A DNA stretch of 64,000 nt from Flavobacteriaceae bacterium. Its GTDB lineage: Bacteria > Bacteroidota > Bacteroidia > Flavobacteriales > Flavobacteriaceae. A program made the translations under genes and the position numbers. This document shows positions 42,118 through 50,387 of the stretch, piece by piece. The notes below the pieces were generated by a model. The model worked only from the letters and a program-made list of their open reading frames with translations. It did not search any database and was not told the origin of the DNA. Positions within the stretch are counted from its first letter, which is position 1, and each line of letters opens with the position of its first letter. The stretch is from assembly GCA_030726725.1 (NCBI GenBank), contig JANRDC010000004.1, forward strand, positions 124,001-188,000, read 5' to 3'.

Positions 42118-43436
42118 ATCACCTGGTCGGGCTCTTTGACGCCGCGGAGCAACAGAATACCCAAAACAAAAAACAAACCTAGTATCGCGATGGCAATGCG
42201 CATATCTCCCGTGTATTGAGCGACTGCTCCGTATAAAAAGGTGCCCAGGACAATCCCCCACTTCTCAGCTGAATCGTAAAAACTAAAGTAGGATGCCGTG
42301 TCTTCGGTTTCGGGCAAAAATTTAGCATAGGTAGATCTGGATAACGCCTGAATTGATCCCATCACCCAACCCACAAAAAAAGCGGCCAGATAAAAATCGG
42401 CGGGGGTTTCCAAGAAAAAGGCTTCGATACAAATCAACACCCAAAGGGTATTGATCGCAATTAAAACTCGAATATTTCCCCAGCGTGCAGCTGCCTTTGC
42501 GGTGACCTGAGCTCCAGCAATCGCCACTAATTGAATGAGCAACATACTGGTAATCAGACCTGTGGTTCGCTCTTGATCACTGCCCCAAGCAATTTCTTGT
42601 TCGCCGTAAAATGCAGCGACCAGCATGATGGTTTGCACGGCCATATTGTAGACGAAATAAGCCCTGAGATAACGACTGAGCATCAACTGAGTTTTGAGTT
42701 GACGCGCCACAGCGATGAGTTCTGAGATACCTCCTAACAGCAATCTATTGGCCGATCCGTGACTCGGATGTCCTTTGGGCAAATAGTAAAATGTGTATTG
42801 ACTAAATAAAAACCACCAAAGTCCTACACTGATAAAAGAATAACGCATGGCCTTGACTGCGGCAACACCCTCCCCTCCAGAAATACCAAACAATTCAGGC
42901 TTCATCACCATAGCTAAGTTAAAGAGCAACAGCAAAACGCTGCCCACATAACCCAAAGAAAATCCTTTGGCGCTCACCTGGTTTTGCTGTTCCTTAAAGG
43001 CTACATCCGGCAGGTAGGAGTTGTTGAGCGCATAACTGACCCAAAATCCGACCAAACCGAGAAAATAGGCCCCTAAACTGAAATAAATATCAGACAGTGA
43101 GAACCAATACAAACCAATACAGGAAAGACTCCCCAAATAACAAAACGCCTTCATAAAGACTTTTTTATTGCCCAAATAGTCTGCCATACCAGCAATCACT
43201 GGGGTGATTAGCGCGATCGCCAAAAATGCCGCAGAGGTCACGTAGCTGATCAGCGGTCCTCGCTCCAAAGAAGTGCCAAAAACCTCGATGGTTTCTATGC
43301 CCTCCATACGAAACAAGGCGCCGTAAAAAATGGGAAATAATGCTGAGGTGATGACTAGGCTATAGACTGAATTGGCCCAATCGTAAAAGGCCCAGGCAAA
43401 AAGGAGTTTCTTACTCCCTTTCTCGAGTTGTGGCAT
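42105..43436 (-). CDS. MFS transporter, UMF1 (Atg22-like) family
   Basis: A 443-residue membrane protein with 11-12 hydrophobic segments. The start LLFAWAFYDWANSVYSLVIT and the ITPVIAGMADYLGNKKVFM motif in the first cytoplasmic loop (about residues 78-96) are characteristic of the UMF1 family, related to yeast vacuolar Atg22. Substrates are not established, though some members are thought to export amino acids. The loop near residues 205-240 is hydrophilic and basic. It is monocistronic and tail-to-tail with the RluA-type gene. Confidence 0.85.
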   Translation of the reverse strand: MPQLEKGSKKLLFAWAFYDWANSVYSLVITSALFPIFYGALFRMEGIETIEVFGTSLERGPLISYVTSAAFLAIALITPVIAGMADYLGNKKVFMKAFCYLGSLSCIGLYWFSLSDIYFSLGAYFLGLVGFWVSYALNNSYLPDVAFKEQQNQVSAKGFSLGYVGSVLLLLFNLAMVMKPELFGISGGEGVAAVKAMRYSFISVGLWWFLFSQYTFYYLPKGHPSHGSANRLLLGGISELIAVARQLKTQLMLSRYLRAYFVYNMAVQTIMLVAAFYGEQEIAWGSDQERTTGLITSMLLIQLVAIAGAQVTAKAAARWGNIRVLIAINTLWVLICIEAFFLETPADFYLAAFFVGWVMGSIQALSRSTYAKFLPETEDTASYFSFYDSAEKWGIVLGTFLYGAVAQYTGDMRIAIAILGLFFVLGILLLRGVKEPDQVIQMT

Positions 43437-43491
43437 CTGTTTTATTTTTAAATATAATACAAGTTGGTGATAAGTCTTACTGCGGATAAAC

Positions 43492-43499
43492 TATTTTTG
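43492..43499 (+). promoter_or_regulatory. -7 box (TATTTTTG) before the lipoprotein/msrB genes
   Basis: TATTTTTG matches TAnnTTTG 44 nt before the ATG at 43544. The closest TTG is 25 nt further upstream, longer than usual. Confidence 0.45.
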
Positions 43500-43543
43500 G
43501 TACGCTTTTTGGTTCAATATTAAAAACCCTAAATTTTATTCCT

Positions 43544-44026
43544 ATGAAACGTATTTTACTATCTCTAGTCACCTTGTTTTTTCTTTACTCCTGCGAAAAG
43601 AACACCTACGTTGAGGAAACAGCTGAATTGCCCAGAGTGATTGAAATCACTGCGGATTTTACCCCAGGCAACAACTATTCATTCCTCTACACCCTACCCA
43701 CCAATATGGTGGTTTACGAATCAGATATCATATTAGTCTATTTAGAAGAACAAGTAGTCAACGGGAATGAATCTGTGTGGACCTTACTTCCTCAAAGTTT
43801 TTTCAGCGATTTAGGCACCTTTCAATACAGTTATAACCACACCTATTACGACATTAATTTGATGATGTACGGAAACTTTAACCTTCAATTGCTTCCGACC
43901 AACCTCACACTAGGCCAGCGTTTTCGAATTGCCGTATTGCCCGCAGCTTATGCAGCAGCGCATCCAGAAGCTTTGAGCAATATGAATGCATTGATGCGCG
44001 ATGCCCAAACCCAAATCAACTTTTAA
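43544..44026 (+). CDS. Lipoprotein of unknown function
   Basis: A 160-residue predicted lipoprotein. The signal peptide MKRILLSLVTLFFLYSC ends in a lipobox (LYSC, Cys17), followed by EKNTYVEETAELPRVIEI. The mature part is short and beta-rich, with several Tyr/Asn-rich stretches (FQYSYNHTYYDINLMMYG) and an Ala-rich end (VLPAAYAAAHPEAL). No catalytic motif is seen and I cannot assign a family. It is followed 9 bp later by an exported msrB, so the pair probably forms an envelope-stress-type operon, an inference from context only. Confidence 0.65.
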   Translation: MKRILLSLVTLFFLYSCEKNTYVEETAELPRVIEITADFTPGNNYSFLYTLPTNMVVYESDIILVYLEEQVVNGNESVWTLLPQSFFSDLGTFQYSYNHTYYDINLMMYGNFNLQLLPTNLTLGQRFRIAVLPAAYAAAHPEALSNMNALMRDAQTQINF

Positions 44027-44035
44027 ATCAAAGCG

Positions 44036-44521
44036 ATGAAATTGATAAAGACCCTATCGTTTTTGTTTTTACTGGTCCTCACCACAGGAAAAACACACGG
44101 ACAATCAAACTTGCCTACACCAAAAAAATTAAGTGTGCAGCAAGATCGTGAAAAACTGAAACAAACACTGGACCCCCAAGCCTATCAGGTGTTGTGCAAC
44201 GAAGCTACTGAAGCCCCTTTTTCAAGTCCACTGCTGTCTATTAAAGACAAAGGAATCTATGTGTGTAAGGCCTGTAAAGCCCCGCTATTTCAAAGTCAAA
44301 ACAAATACGATTCAGGTTCTGGTTGGCCATCATTTGACCGTGCCATTCCCGGCAGTGTGGTCTACGCGACAGACAGAAGTCTTGGAATGACCAGAATCGA
44401 GGAGCAATGCGCTAATTGCGGTGGACACCTCGGTCATTTTTTTGACGATGGGCCCAAGGAGACCACAGGAAATAGGCACTGCATCAATGGATCGGCTCTT
44501 GAATTTATACCCGCAAAGTAG
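44036..44521 (+). CDS. msrB: Exported peptide-methionine (R)-S-oxide reductase
   Basis: A 161-residue MsrB, which reduces methionine-R-sulfoxide in oxidised proteins. A signal peptide (MKLIKTLSFLFLLVLTTGKTHG) makes it a periplasmic form. Zinc cysteines are Cys77 and Cys80 (YVCKACKAPL) and Cys125 and Cys128 (CANCGG). The catalytic Cys149 is in RHCINGSALEF. KYDSGSGWPSFDRAI and HLGHFFDDGP are the usual substrate-site segments. An extra cysteine at 54 (YQVLCNEATE) is not in most family members and may act as a resolving cysteine. It forms an operon with the lipoprotein upstream. Confidence 0.92.
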   Translation: MKLIKTLSFLFLLVLTTGKTHGQSNLPTPKKLSVQQDREKLKQTLDPQAYQVLCNEATEAPFSSPLLSIKDKGIYVCKACKAPLFQSQNKYDSGSGWPSFDRAIPGSVVYATDRSLGMTRIEEQCANCGGHLGHFFDDGPKETTGNRHCINGSALEFIPAK

Positions 44522-44531
44522 AAATCTTTTG

Positions 44532-44539
44532 TACCTTTG
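44532..44539 (+). promoter_or_regulatory. Promoter of lpd (TACCTTTG)
   Basis: Perfect TAnnTTTG box right after msrB, 33 nt before the lpd ATG at 44573. Confidence 0.55.
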
Positions 44540-44572
44540 CCCCCGAAAACCTATTCAATAAAATAGACGTAT

Positions 44573-45964
44573 ATGAGTGCATTTGACGTGATTGTTTTGG
44601 GCAGTGGGCCCGGTGGATATGTAACCGCGATCCGCGCTGCTCAGCTGGGACTAAAAACAGCTGTAGTAGAAAAAGAAAGCTTAGGTGGAGTCTGCTTAAA
44701 TTGGGGTTGTATCCCGACAAAAGCACTTTTGAAATCCGCTCAAGTATTTGAATACCTAAAACACGCCTCGGACTATGGCTTAAAAGTAAACGGCGTAGAC
44801 AAAGACTTTAACGCCGTCGTGAAAAGAAGTAGATCTGTAGCCGACGGGATGAGCAAGGGCGTTCAGTTTTTGATGAAAAAAAACAAAATTGAAGTCATTA
44901 AAGGCTACGGTACCTTGCAACCTGGAAAAAAGGTCGCTGTCAAGGACGAAACCGGCAAAGAGACCGTGTATTCGGCACAACACATCATCATTGCTACCGG
45001 AGCGCGCAGCCGAGAGCTGCCCAATCTTCCACAAGACGGTAAAAAAATTATCGGATACCGCAAAGCGATGACCTTGGAAGAACAACCCAAAAAGTTAGTG
45101 GTTGTTGGAAGTGGGGCCATTGGTATTGAGTTTGCCTATTTCTACAACTCTATGGGTACTGAGGTAACCGTGGTAGAATATTTGCCCCGCATTGTACCCG
45201 TGGAAGATGAGGATATTTCTAAGCAGTTGGAAAAAAGCTTTAAAAAGTCCGGTATCGAAATCCTGACTTCTAGCGAGGTAACTAAGGTGGACACCTCTGG
45301 TAAAGGAGTCGTTGTCCACGTAAAAACTGCTACAGGTGAAATCACCATAAACGCTGATGTTGTTCTATCTGCCGTGGGGATCAAAACCAATATTGAAAAC
45401 ATAGGTTTGGAAGCGGTAGGTATCGCTACAGATAGAGACAAGATTTTAGTCAATGACTTCTATCAGACCAATATCCCTGGTTATTACGCGATTGGAGACG
45501 TTACTGCTGGACCAGCATTGGCCCACGTAGCCTCTGCTGAAGGAATTCTTTGCGTGGAAAAAATCGCCCAAATGCATGTAGCACCTTTGGACTATGGCAA
45601 TATTCCCGGCTGTACTTATTGCACGCCAGAAATCGCTTCAGTAGGTCTTACTGAAAAGCAAGCTATCGAAAAAGGATACGAAATTAAAGTCGGTAAATTT
45701 CCATTCACCGCTAGTGGAAAAGCACAGGCCGGCGGAAATCCAGATGGTTTTGTCAAAGTGATTTTTGACGCTAAATACGGCGAATGGCTCGGGTGTCATA
45801 TGATTGGCACTGGAGTAACCGACATGATTGCAGAGGCAGTTGTCGCCCGTAAATTAGAAACTACCGGACATGAAATTCTTAAGGCGATCCACCCACACCC
45901 CACGATGAGCGAGGCGGTTATGGAAGCTGTTGCTGATGCTTACGGCGAAGTAATTCACCTGTAA
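44573..45964 (+). CDS. lpd: Dihydrolipoyl dehydrogenase (E3)
   Basis: A 463-residue flavoprotein disulfide reductase serving 2-oxoacid dehydrogenase and glycine cleavage complexes. FAD site VIVLGSGPGGYVTAIRAAQ (residues 6-24); redox disulfide Cys41/Cys46 in GGVCLNWGCIPTKALL; NAD site VVVGSGAIGIEFAYFYNSM (about 181-200); second FAD-binding GYYAIGDVTAGPALAHVA; dimerisation-domain catalytic His442/Glu447 in HPHPTMSEA. All catalytic residues are present, so it is clearly E3 rather than mercuric reductase or glutathione reductase. It is monocistronic, with its own promoter and a strong terminator downstream. E1/E2 genes are not in the window. Confidence 0.95.
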   Translation: MSAFDVIVLGSGPGGYVTAIRAAQLGLKTAVVEKESLGGVCLNWGCIPTKALLKSAQVFEYLKHASDYGLKVNGVDKDFNAVVKRSRSVADGMSKGVQFLMKKNKIEVIKGYGTLQPGKKVAVKDETGKETVYSAQHIIIATGARSRELPNLPQDGKKIIGYRKAMTLEEQPKKLVVVGSGAIGIEFAYFYNSMGTEVTVVEYLPRIVPVEDEDISKQLEKSFKKSGIEILTSSEVTKVDTSGKGVVVHVKTATGEITINADVVLSAVGIKTNIENIGLEAVGIATDRDKILVNDFYQTNIPGYYAIGDVTAGPALAHVASAEGILCVEKIAQMHVAPLDYGNIPGCTYCTPEIASVGLTEKQAIEKGYEIKVGKFPFTASGKAQAGGNPDGFVKVIFDAKYGEWLGCHMIGTGVTDMIAEAVVARKLETTGHEILKAIHPHPTMSEAVMEAVADAYGEVIHL

Positions 45965-45983
45965 TTGGTGTGATGAACACAAA

Positions 45984-46012
45984 AACAAGGGCGCCCAATG
46001 GGCGCCCTTGTT
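45984..46012. terminator. Bidirectional hairpin between lpd and aroQ
   Basis: A 13-bp perfect stem AACAAGGGCGCCC / GGGCGCCCTTGTT with AAT loop. Its inner 17 nt (GGCGCCCAATGGGCGCC) are identical to the terminator after the receptor gene at 19907-19923. The flanking T tract is short, so termination strength is less certain. Confidence 0.78.
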
Positions 46013-46033
46013 CATTGAATGCGAATCAAAAAT

Positions 46034-46459
46034 TTATCGCTTCATATTTTTTAAAGCCAGCAAGGCCAATCGATAACTGTCTAAACCAAATCCCAGAATC
46101 ACCCCGTGTACTACTGGGGATAAAAATGACTCTTTTCTGAAGGCTTCCCTTGCATGGGTATTGGAAATATGTACTTCAACAACTGGTGCAGGAACGGCTT
46201 TGACCGCATCTGCAATCCCCACAGAGGTATGGGTATATGCGGCAGCGTTTAAAACAATTCCATCGTATTCAAATCCAGATTTTTGAATCATATCGATCAG
46301 CTCCCCTTCAATATTGGATTGAAATTCTTCTAAATGATCCTCTGGGAACAAAATTTTCAACTCCGCTAAATAATCTGCAAAGGTTTTATTTCCGTAAACT
46401 TCGGGCTCGCGCTTACCTAACAAATTAATATTAGGCCCATTGATAATCATCCATTTCAT
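46034..46459 (-). CDS. aroQ: Type II 3-dehydroquinate dehydratase
   Basis: A 141-residue dodecameric enzyme of the shikimate pathway. It starts WMIINGPNINLLGKREPEVYG, containing the catalytic Tyr22 and the Asn/Arg region, continues with GIVLNAAAYTHTSVGIADAV (conserved Asn and His) and VVEVHISNTHAREAFR (active-site His and Arg). The sequence matches class II (AroQ) rather than class I (AroD). It is tail-to-tail with lpd, separated by the hairpin at 45984-46012. No neighbouring shikimate gene is present. Confidence 0.95.
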   Translation of the reverse strand: MKWMIINGPNINLLGKREPEVYGNKTFADYLAELKILFPEDHLEEFQSNIEGELIDMIQKSGFEYDGIVLNAAAYTHTSVGIADAVKAVPAPVVEVHISNTHAREAFRKESFLSPVVHGVILGFGLDSYRLALLALKNMKR

Positions 46460-46532
46460 ACCGCAATTGATTGTTTATTCAGCAAACAGATCGCAATTTA
46501 CAAATAATGAATGAAGATGTGTACTTTTAGGC

Positions 46533-47429
46533 ATGCAATGGGAAATAGCCATTAAGGGATATCTTCAATACCTCAAGTTAGAACGAGGTTTATCTGAAAA
46601 CACAGTCAAAAGCTATCATTTTGATTTGAATGATCTCGCAGTGAAAATGCAGGATTTTGGGGATAGTGCACTGCCTTTACAGGTAGATCAATCCCAGATT
46701 CAAACGTGGACTTATGGTTTGACAAAAAGCGTAAGTCCAGCTACCTCGGCGCGCATGATCTCCGCGGCCAAAGGTTTCTTTCAGTATTTGGTCCTGGAAC
46801 AATGGCGAAGCGATCATCCCATGCGCATCACCGAACGACCTCGTTTAGGCAGAAAGTTGCCTGACACCTTATCAGAGCAGGAAATCAACGCCCTGATTGA
46901 AGCGATTGACCGCAGCACCAAAGAAGGAGAAAGAAATTTCACCATGTTGGAAACACTTTATGGATGTGGACTTAGGGTAAGTGAACTGATCCAGCTCAAG
47001 TGTTCAGATCTGTTTTTCAAAGAGGGATTTATTCGGGTATTGGGCAAAGGAAGCAAAGAGAGATTAGTCCCTTTGAGCGACTATAACGCTCGGTGCATTA
47101 TTCGTTACCAAAATGAGGTAAGGCACTTGTGGACCCCAAAAAAGGGATTTGAAGATCACCTATTTCTCAACAGAAGGAATGCGCCATTAACCCGGGCGAT
47201 GGTCTTTACGGTCATCAAGCAACTCGCACAGAAGATTGGAAATCCAAAGAAAATAAGTCCGCATACTTTTAGACATTCATTTGCCACCCATCTATTAGAA
47301 AACGGTGCTGATTTAAGGTCTATTCAACAAATGTTGGGACACCAAAGCATCACCACAACGGAAATTTATATGCATGTGGACCGAAGTAAATTGGCTTCAG
47401 TGTTAAAAAAATTTCACCCAAGGAGCTGA
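46533..47429 (+). CDS. xerD: Site-specific tyrosine recombinase, XerD-type
   Basis: A 298-residue tyrosine recombinase that resolves chromosome dimers at dif. N-terminal SAM-like domain (about 1-95; YLKLERGLSENTVKSYHFDL), then the catalytic domain with Arg148 (YGCGLRVSELI), Lys172 (GKGSKERLVPL), His244/Arg247 (SPHTFRHSFATHLL), His270 (MLGHQSI) and the nucleophile Tyr279 (EIYMHV). All residues are present, and the protein has the normal length of housekeeping XerC/XerD, with no integrase-type extensions. A near-consensus TACTTTTA box ends 3 nt before the ATG, again suggesting a leaderless transcript. Confidence 0.92.
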   Translation: MQWEIAIKGYLQYLKLERGLSENTVKSYHFDLNDLAVKMQDFGDSALPLQVDQSQIQTWTYGLTKSVSPATSARMISAAKGFFQYLVLEQWRSDHPMRITERPRLGRKLPDTLSEQEINALIEAIDRSTKEGERNFTMLETLYGCGLRVSELIQLKCSDLFFKEGFIRVLGKGSKERLVPLSDYNARCIIRYQNEVRHLWTPKKGFEDHLFLNRRNAPLTRAMVFTVIKQLAQKIGNPKKISPHTFRHSFATHLLENGADLRSIQQMLGHQSITTTEIYMHVDRSKLASVLKKFHPRS

Positions 47430-47459
47430 TTTCATTATATTTAGTCAAAACAATCGATC

Positions 47460-48878
47460 ATGACCAACAAATGGATGCTGTGTTTATTCTTGGGGATATA
47501 CACAGGAATGTGGGCGCAGAAAAACAGCCCTGAAATTCAATCGCTCAATCAAAAAAAAGCAGCATATGCTGCTATTTCAGACCAGATCTGGGATTGGGCA
47601 GAAATGGGTTACCAAGAAGTCAATAGCAGTGCACTGCTGGCTGAGACACTTAAAAACAATGGGTTTAAAGTCACGATGGGCGTTGCTGGAATCCCAACAG
47701 CCTTTATCGCAGAATACGGTACCTCTGGACCCACCCTGGGAATTCTTGGAGAGTACGATGCGCTTCCTGGCCTTTCCCAACAAGCAATTCCTGCCTTGGC
47801 ACCTGCTGGTGGTGTAGGTGGTCATGGATGTGGACATCATTTATTCGGAACCGCATCTGTGGCAGCCGCCATTGAAGTGAAAAATTTTTTAACCAGAACA
47901 GGAACCCCTGGAAAAATAAGATTTTACGGATGTCCTGCAGAGGAAGGTGGATCTGGTAAGGTTTATATGGTACGCGAAGGCTTATTTGACGACGTAGATG
48001 TCGTTTTGCATTGGCACCCAGCATCAACCCATGGGGCTTCGGCTGCGGCCTCTCTGGCCAACAAGTCTGCTAAATTTAGGTTTAAAGGAATCTCTGCCCA
48101 TGCGGCAGCAGCTCCTGATCAGGGCAGATCAGCACTGGACGCCGTTGAAGCCATGAACATGATGGTCAATATGATGCGCGAGCACATGCCTGACGGGTCT
48201 CGCATCCATTACGTGATTACCGATGGAGGAAAAGCGCCTAACGTGGTGCCTAATTTCGCAGAAGTGTATTACTACGCGAGAGATAAAGACCGAAAAGTAG
48301 TCATGAATTTGTTTGACAGAATTGTCAAAGCTGCTGAGGGAGCCGCCCTGGGCACAGAAACGCAAATGGAATACGAAATTATTGGCGGCACACATGAATT
48401 ACTTCCCAACCTAACCCTACAGCGCATGGTTCACGAAAAGTTAGTTCAAGTAGGCGGATATTCATACAGTCAAGCGGATCAGCAGTTTGCCCAAAGCATC
48501 TCAACCACCTTGGATAAACCACTGCCCATTTCAGCGGCCCAAAAAATAGCTCCCTTTCAAGAAGTTGGCATCCCTGGTGGATCAACCGATGTCGGTGATG
48601 TGAGTTTTGCCGTGCCTACCGTAGGTATGCGCATCGCCACTTGGGTACCTGGCACTCCCTCACACAGTTGGCAGGCAGTAGCTACTGGAAAAACAAACAT
48701 CGCGCACAACGGAATGATGGTGGCAGCCAAAACCATCACTTTAAGCGCGATTGAATTGTTACAAAAACCAAAGTTAATCGAGCAAGCTAGGTCTGAATTC
48801 ATCCAAAGAAGGGGAAGCAATTTTGTCTATACCCCGTTAATCGGCGACCGATCCCCTGCATTGGATTACAGAAACTAA
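47460..48878 (+). CDS. Exported M20-family amidohydrolase (AbgB-like)
   Basis: A 472-residue metallo-amidohydrolase with a signal peptide (MTNKWMLCLFLGIYTGMWAQ). It resembles AbgB/p-aminobenzoyl-glutamate hydrolase and related M20D enzymes: LGILGEYDALPGLSQ, GGHGCGHHLFGTASVAAA (metal-binding region), CPAEEGGSGKVYM (catalytic and bridging glutamates), VVLHWHPASTHGA (second metal His) and dimerisation domain ISAHAAAAPDQGRSALDAVE. GIPGGSTDVGDVS near residues 375-390 is the last conserved metal segment. Substrate is unknown; a peptide or acyl-amino acid is plausible. The stop is followed at once by a terminator shared with plsC. Confidence 0.83.
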   Translation: MTNKWMLCLFLGIYTGMWAQKNSPEIQSLNQKKAAYAAISDQIWDWAEMGYQEVNSSALLAETLKNNGFKVTMGVAGIPTAFIAEYGTSGPTLGILGEYDALPGLSQQAIPALAPAGGVGGHGCGHHLFGTASVAAAIEVKNFLTRTGTPGKIRFYGCPAEEGGSGKVYMVREGLFDDVDVVLHWHPASTHGASAAASLANKSAKFRFKGISAHAAAAPDQGRSALDAVEAMNMMVNMMREHMPDGSRIHYVITDGGKAPNVVPNFAEVYYYARDKDRKVVMNLFDRIVKAAEGAALGTETQMEYEIIGGTHELLPNLTLQRMVHEKLVQVGGYSYSQADQQFAQSISTTLDKPLPISAAQKIAPFQEVGIPGGSTDVGDVSFAVPTVGMRIATWVPGTPSHSWQAVATGKTNIAHNGMMVAAKTITLSAIELLQKPKLIEQARSEFIQRRGSNFVYTPLIGDRSPALDYRN

Positions 48879-48909
48879 AAAAAAACGCTCCCTTAGGAGC
48901 GTTTTTTTT
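48877..48909. terminator. Bidirectional hairpin terminator
   Basis: Stem ACGCTCC-CTTA-GGAGCGT (48885-48902) flanked by an A tract and seven T. It lies directly at the end of the M20 amidohydrolase gene and overlaps the stop codon of the convergent acyltransferase gene, so it can end both transcripts. Confidence 0.9.
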
Positions 48910-49714
48910 GTGGTGCACTGTATCGCCTCATCTGGTTTTCTTCTTCCAGCTGACTGATTTGTTCAGGAGTCAATACCTTGAGAAAAGACGGATGTTGCTC
49001 AATAGCATACTCGATTTTCTCTACAATCTGCTCGACAGTATCCAGCTCGTAATCGATTTCCATTGGCGGTTTGATCACCATAGATTGGAGAATTCCTTTC
49101 TTCTTCACCAAGAGTCCTTTTTTGTCAAAAGATCTTCTAAAACCATCGATCACTACGGGAACTACTACGGGTTTATACTTTTTTATGATATGAGCCGTTC
49201 CTTTGCGTATCGGTTTCCAAGGAGTGGTCGTTCCTTGAGGAAATGTAATCACCCAACCGTCTTCCAAAGCGCGGCCAATATTGGTGATATCGCTCATTTT
49301 CACTTGACGGTTGACATCCTGACCTTCAGCGCGCCAAGTGCGTTCAATACTGATGGAGCCGGCGTAGGCAAGCACTTTAGCCAAGAGGCTTTGTTTCATA
49401 GTCTCCGCAGCTGCTACATAATACACATTGAGTTTAGGCTCCCACAAATAGCCGACATTCTTGATTGAATCAACCCTGCCCTTTAAACTGGCATTAAATA
49501 CGTGGAACATCGCCACCACATCTGCAAAATAGGTCTGGTGGTTGCTGACAAATAAAACATTGACTTCTGGAAGTTGGCGAATCACTTCAGAGCCCTCGAT
49601 CTGAAGCTTATTAAACCCTTTATAACGTTGATGTGTCAGTGCCCCCAGGTAACGAATCAGCCATTTCTTTAAACACAAATAATGGCCAAAAGGATTTTTC
49701 TTCAACAACAGCAT
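48893..49714 (-). CDS. 1-Acyl-sn-glycerol-3-phosphate acyltransferase family protein
   Basis: A 273-residue PlsC-type membrane-associated acyltransferase. The catalytic HX4D motif is VSNHQTYFAD (about residues 56-65), with FVSNHQ following two hydrophobic stretches; the conserved substrate-binding segment is VITFPQGTTTPWKPIRKGT, where the usual EGTRS is QGTTT. This departure from the canonical glutamate suggests a divergent member. It probably transfers acyl chains in phospholipid or lipid A-type synthesis. It is divergent from the NUDIX gene by 31 bp. Its stop lies inside the shared terminator. Confidence 0.8.
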   Translation of the reverse strand: MLLLKKNPFGHYLCLKKWLIRYLGALTHQRYKGFNKLQIEGSEVIRQLPEVNVLFVSNHQTYFADVVAMFHVFNASLKGRVDSIKNVGYLWEPKLNVYYVAAAETMKQSLLAKVLAYAGSISIERTWRAEGQDVNRQVKMSDITNIGRALEDGWVITFPQGTTTPWKPIRKGTAHIIKKYKPVVVPVVIDGFRRSFDKKGLLVKKKGILQSMVIKPPMEIDYELDTVEQIVEKIEYAIEQHPSFLKVLTPEQISQLEEENQMRRYSAPQKKRS

Positions 49715-49745
49715 ACATTCAAATTAGCAGCTAAAAATACACAAT

Positions 49746-50387
49746 TTAAGACACTACCCCAGCGACTAATGCCCTTATTTCACTTAAGATCATGGCCGTA
49801 GCCCCCCAAACAGTTTCCCCATCAACATCAAAGGCTGGAAAACTGAGTTTTTTTCCTGAATCCAAAACTACTTCGTGTTCCGTATACTTGGGTGAAAAGA
49901 TAAAATTATCAGCCGACCAGTGTATCAGTGCAGCTACTTCTCGCGTGTCTTTGATGAAATCACTACTGGGATAGATGCCCATAAATGGATGGACTAGATG
50001 GTTGGAGGGCGGAATATACAATGGGGTTAACGGAGTGATTTCGCGTATTAAACCCGGGTAAATACCCACCTCTTCCCTAGCCTCTCTCAATGCGGTATCC
50101 AGGTGGTCCGTATCACACAAATCACAACGTCCTCCAGGAAAAGCGATTTGACCCGCATGGGTTTGACCGTCGTCGGCTCGTTTAATCAGCAATAATTGGG
50201 TACTGTTGTTTTCGTCGGGAAAAAAAAGCGCGAGTACAGCAGCTTGTTTGGGATTAAATTGGGCTGGAAGTTCGCTGATCATCTGTTGGTAGCGCAAGGG
50301 ATGGGTCATTTTGCCCTGTGCGTACATACCAGGTAACGGCAAATGTTTTAATTTTGATGCTATGCCCGAAAAAACACTAAAATCCAT
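49746..50387 (-). CDS. NUDIX hydrolase, CoA pyrophosphatase type
   Basis: A 213-residue NUDIX enzyme. The box GQIAFPGGRCDLCDTDH continues to TALREAREEVGI, the pattern of the NudL/CoAse subfamily, which splits CoA or CoA derivatives into 4'-phosphopantetheine and 3',5'-ADP. The N-terminal [20 protein letters not shown] is typical of the Bacteroidota members. ATG 50387 is chosen; ATG 50402 is 15 bp upstream in frame. Its 5' end overlaps the divergent cyclophilin gene by 26 bp, with the start codons reading away from each other. Function is inferred from motif only. Confidence 0.84.
   Translation of the reverse strand: MDFSVFSGIASKLKHLPLPGMYAQGKMTHPLRYQQMISELPAQFNPKQAAVLALFFPDENNSTQLLLIKRADDGQTHAGQIAFPGGRCDLCDTDHLDTALREAREEVGIYPGLIREITPLTPLYIPPSNHLVHPFMGIYPSSDFIKDTREVAALIHWSADNFIFSPKYTEHEVVLDSGKKLSFPAFDVDGETVWGATAMILSEIRALVAGVVS
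50349..50356 (+). promoter_or_regulatory. Promoter of the cyclophilin lipoprotein gene (TAATTTTG)
   Basis: TAATTTTG matches TAnnTTTG, lies inside the NUDIX coding region (which runs on the other strand), and ends 5 nt before the ATG at 50362, predicting a near-leaderless transcript. Confidence 0.5.

Noticed and set aside
46533-47429. Tyrosine recombinase as sign of a prophage or integrative element
   Set aside because: Normal XerD length and context; no attachment-site repeats, phage genes or tRNA gene nearby.
48908-49468. A 186-codon open frame on the plus strand
   Set aside because: It lies entirely antisense to the acyltransferase gene, starts just after a terminator, and its sequence has no recognisable family. 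It follows from the codon use of the real gene.
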